Program-made: the position numbers and the translations under genes | Shown: positions 6,696-7,404 of the stretch, piece after piece | Layout: each line of letters starts with the position of its first letter | Numbering within the stretch: the first letter of the stretch is position 1 | Notes under the pieces: model-generated | Databases searched by the model: none | What the model saw: the letters and a program-made list of their open reading frames with translations, nothing else | Told to the model about the DNA's origin: nothing | NCBI GenBank assembly: GCA_016280345.1 | Contig: JAEEGN010000097.1 | Location: 1 to 7,404 of the forward strand | Reading direction: 5' to 3' | Length of the DNA stretch: 7,404 bases | Origin: Selenomonadaceae bacterium | GTDB taxonomy: Bacteria > Bacillota > Negativicutes > Selenomonadales > Selenomonadaceae

Positions 6696-6704
6696 ATTAT
6701 AGCA
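6696..6704 (-). promoter_or_regulatory. Extended -10 promoter for the uppP-pth-radical SAM operon
   Basis: On the minus strand TGCTATAAT combines a perfect -10 hexamer (TATAAT, 6701-6696) with the TGn extension. No good -35 is seen at 16-18 nt, which an extended -10 can tolerate. Transcription would start near 6689, giving a leader of about 26 nt before the uppP TTG. It lies between the upstream symporter terminator and uppP, exactly where a new unit should begin. Confidence 0.7.
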
Positions 6705-6748
6705 CACAGTGGCCGAACAGGATAGGGATATCTGTGCCTTCCGCTCAT

Positions 6749-6782
6749 AAAAAAACCGGCCATCACGTTCGCGGTGGCCGGT
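6749..6782 (-). terminator. Intrinsic terminator of the symporter gene
   Basis: On the minus strand the perfect 8-bp arms ACCGGCCA and TGGCCGGT enclose a 12-nt loop in which three further pairs can form. A run of seven T follows (complement of 6749-6755, the first base shared with the stem). It is the strongest terminator in the window and separates the symporter from uppP. Confidence 0.9.
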
Positions 6783-6914
6783 ATCTATTCAAAGGGGTTC
6801 AATGCAATTTGCCAATATGTGTTGGATTCGTGTTCTTCCGGACTCGGCAGACATCGAGGCTCATTGAAACAGCTTTTTTCAAAGCGGTTCCCTTTATCTA
6901 TGGTCTTGCATTCT
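6783..6914 (-). other. 3' untranslated stretch of the symporter gene
   Basis: The 132 nt between the symporter stop codon and its terminator hold no convincing gene. The only structure I see is a short AT-only stem (TTGAAA/TTTCAA at 6864-6869 and 6877-6882), too weak to interpret. Confidence 0.5.
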
Positions 6915-7404
6915 TTATTCAGCCATATACACCGTTTCGTTCAACAACTTTTCCCTGCCTGCCAATGCCGAAGTCATAGCGATATCGCCGAGGATATTCT
7001 GCGTCACGCGGATCATCGCGCAAACTGACTCAATGGCAAGAAGGACTGACGCGGCTTCGATAGGAATTCCAAACGAAACGACGATCGATGTGAAACAGAC
7101 GAAGACGCCGCCTGGTACGCCCGGCGCGCCGACTGAGAGCGCTATGACTGTTGCCAGAAGAGCCAGCAGCATCTCTTGCGTCAATTCGATGCCGTAGAGC
7201 CGGGCCAGCATAATGCTTCCAATAGACATATAGAAGCAGACGCCGTCCATATTGATCGTGGAACCGATGGGAATGGAAAAGGAAGACAATTTGGGCGATA
7301 TACCGAGCTTTTCCGTGCAGAAATTCATCGTGAAGGGCATGGTGGCGTTGGAAGACATGATTGCCATGGAGATGGGAATAAAGGAGAGGATTTTTCGCAG
7401 AAAC
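6915..7404 (-). CDS. Dicarboxylate/amino-acid:cation symporter (DAACS family), C-terminal part
   Basis: The frame is open to the right edge, so the N-terminal half lies outside. The visible part is the transport core of a GltP/DctA/SstT-type secondary carrier in the cytoplasmic membrane. It shows a hairpin-1-like segment (MSSNATMPFTM), the TM7 cation site (STINMDG), a hairpin-2 gate (GAPGVPGGVF) and TM8 (AMIRVTQNILGD). In TM8 the substrate-binding Arg (codon 7008-7010) and the terminal Asp are kept. However, the position of GltPh Asp394, which binds the substrate amino group, is Ala (codon 7017-7019). That argues against a plain glutamate/aspartate carrier and rather for a carboxylate without an amino group; this is inference. 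It ends with a normal short tail and its own terminator. Confidence 0.93.
   Translation of the reverse strand, partial: FLRKILSFIPISMAIMSSNATMPFTMNFCTEKLGISPKLSSFSIPIGSTINMDGVCFYMSIGSIMLARLYGIELTQEMLLALLATVIALSVGAPGVPGGVFVCFTSIVVSFGIPIEAASVLLAIESVCAMIRVTQNILGDIAMTSALAGREKLLNETVYMAE

Noticed and set aside
6864..6882. Short inverted repeat TTGAAA/TTTCAA in the symporter 3' stretch
   Set aside because: Six mostly A-T pairs, easily due to chance, with a real terminator just downstream.

Overview
The window reads as a chromosomal stretch of a moderately GC-rich, probably anaerobic and possibly motile member of the Bacillota. A Negativicutes-type host fits best (my impression from protein style, strong GGAGG ribosome sites and the gene mix), but the sequence does not prove it. 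Every supported gene lies on the minus strand, so the biological reading direction runs from high to low coordinates. The long plus-strand ORFs are antisense shadows.

In transcription order the window holds these parts. (1) The C-terminal part of a sodium- or proton-coupled dicarboxylate/amino-acid symporter (DAACS family), entering at the right edge, with a 3' untranslated stretch and a strong intrinsic terminator. (2) An extended -10 promoter (TGCTATAAT) that starts a unit of uppP (undecaprenyl-diphosphatase), pth (peptidyl-tRNA hydrolase) and an uncharacterised cysteine-rich radical SAM protein. The first two have TTG start codons, and the third overlaps the end of pth by 8 nt. (3) After an 85-nt AT-rich gap, cheR (chemotaxis receptor methyltransferase), and 40 nt later a shortened, active-site-deficient relative of phenylacetate-CoA ligase (PaaK). 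(4) A 97-nt gap with an 11-bp inverted repeat, then ilvD (dihydroxy-acid dehydratase, branched-chain amino acid synthesis), which ends in a good intrinsic terminator. (5) Immediately after that terminator, the 5' end of a bacterial group IIC intron runs out of the window at the left edge. Its first 228 nt of domain I are visible, including a candidate EBS1 (ATCA) that is exactly complementary to the four exon bases before the splice site (TGAT).

The genes do not form one pathway. uppP and pth are housekeeping genes (lipid carrier recycling, rescue of drop-off peptidyl-tRNA), cheR is an orphan chemotaxis gene and ilvD is biosynthetic. The least ordinary items are the intron at the ilvD terminator, the PaaK-like protein that has lost its ATP loop, ribose-binding Asp and C-terminal domain, and the radical SAM protein with extra cysteines. 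I see no CRISPR array, tRNA, rRNA or clear defence system.
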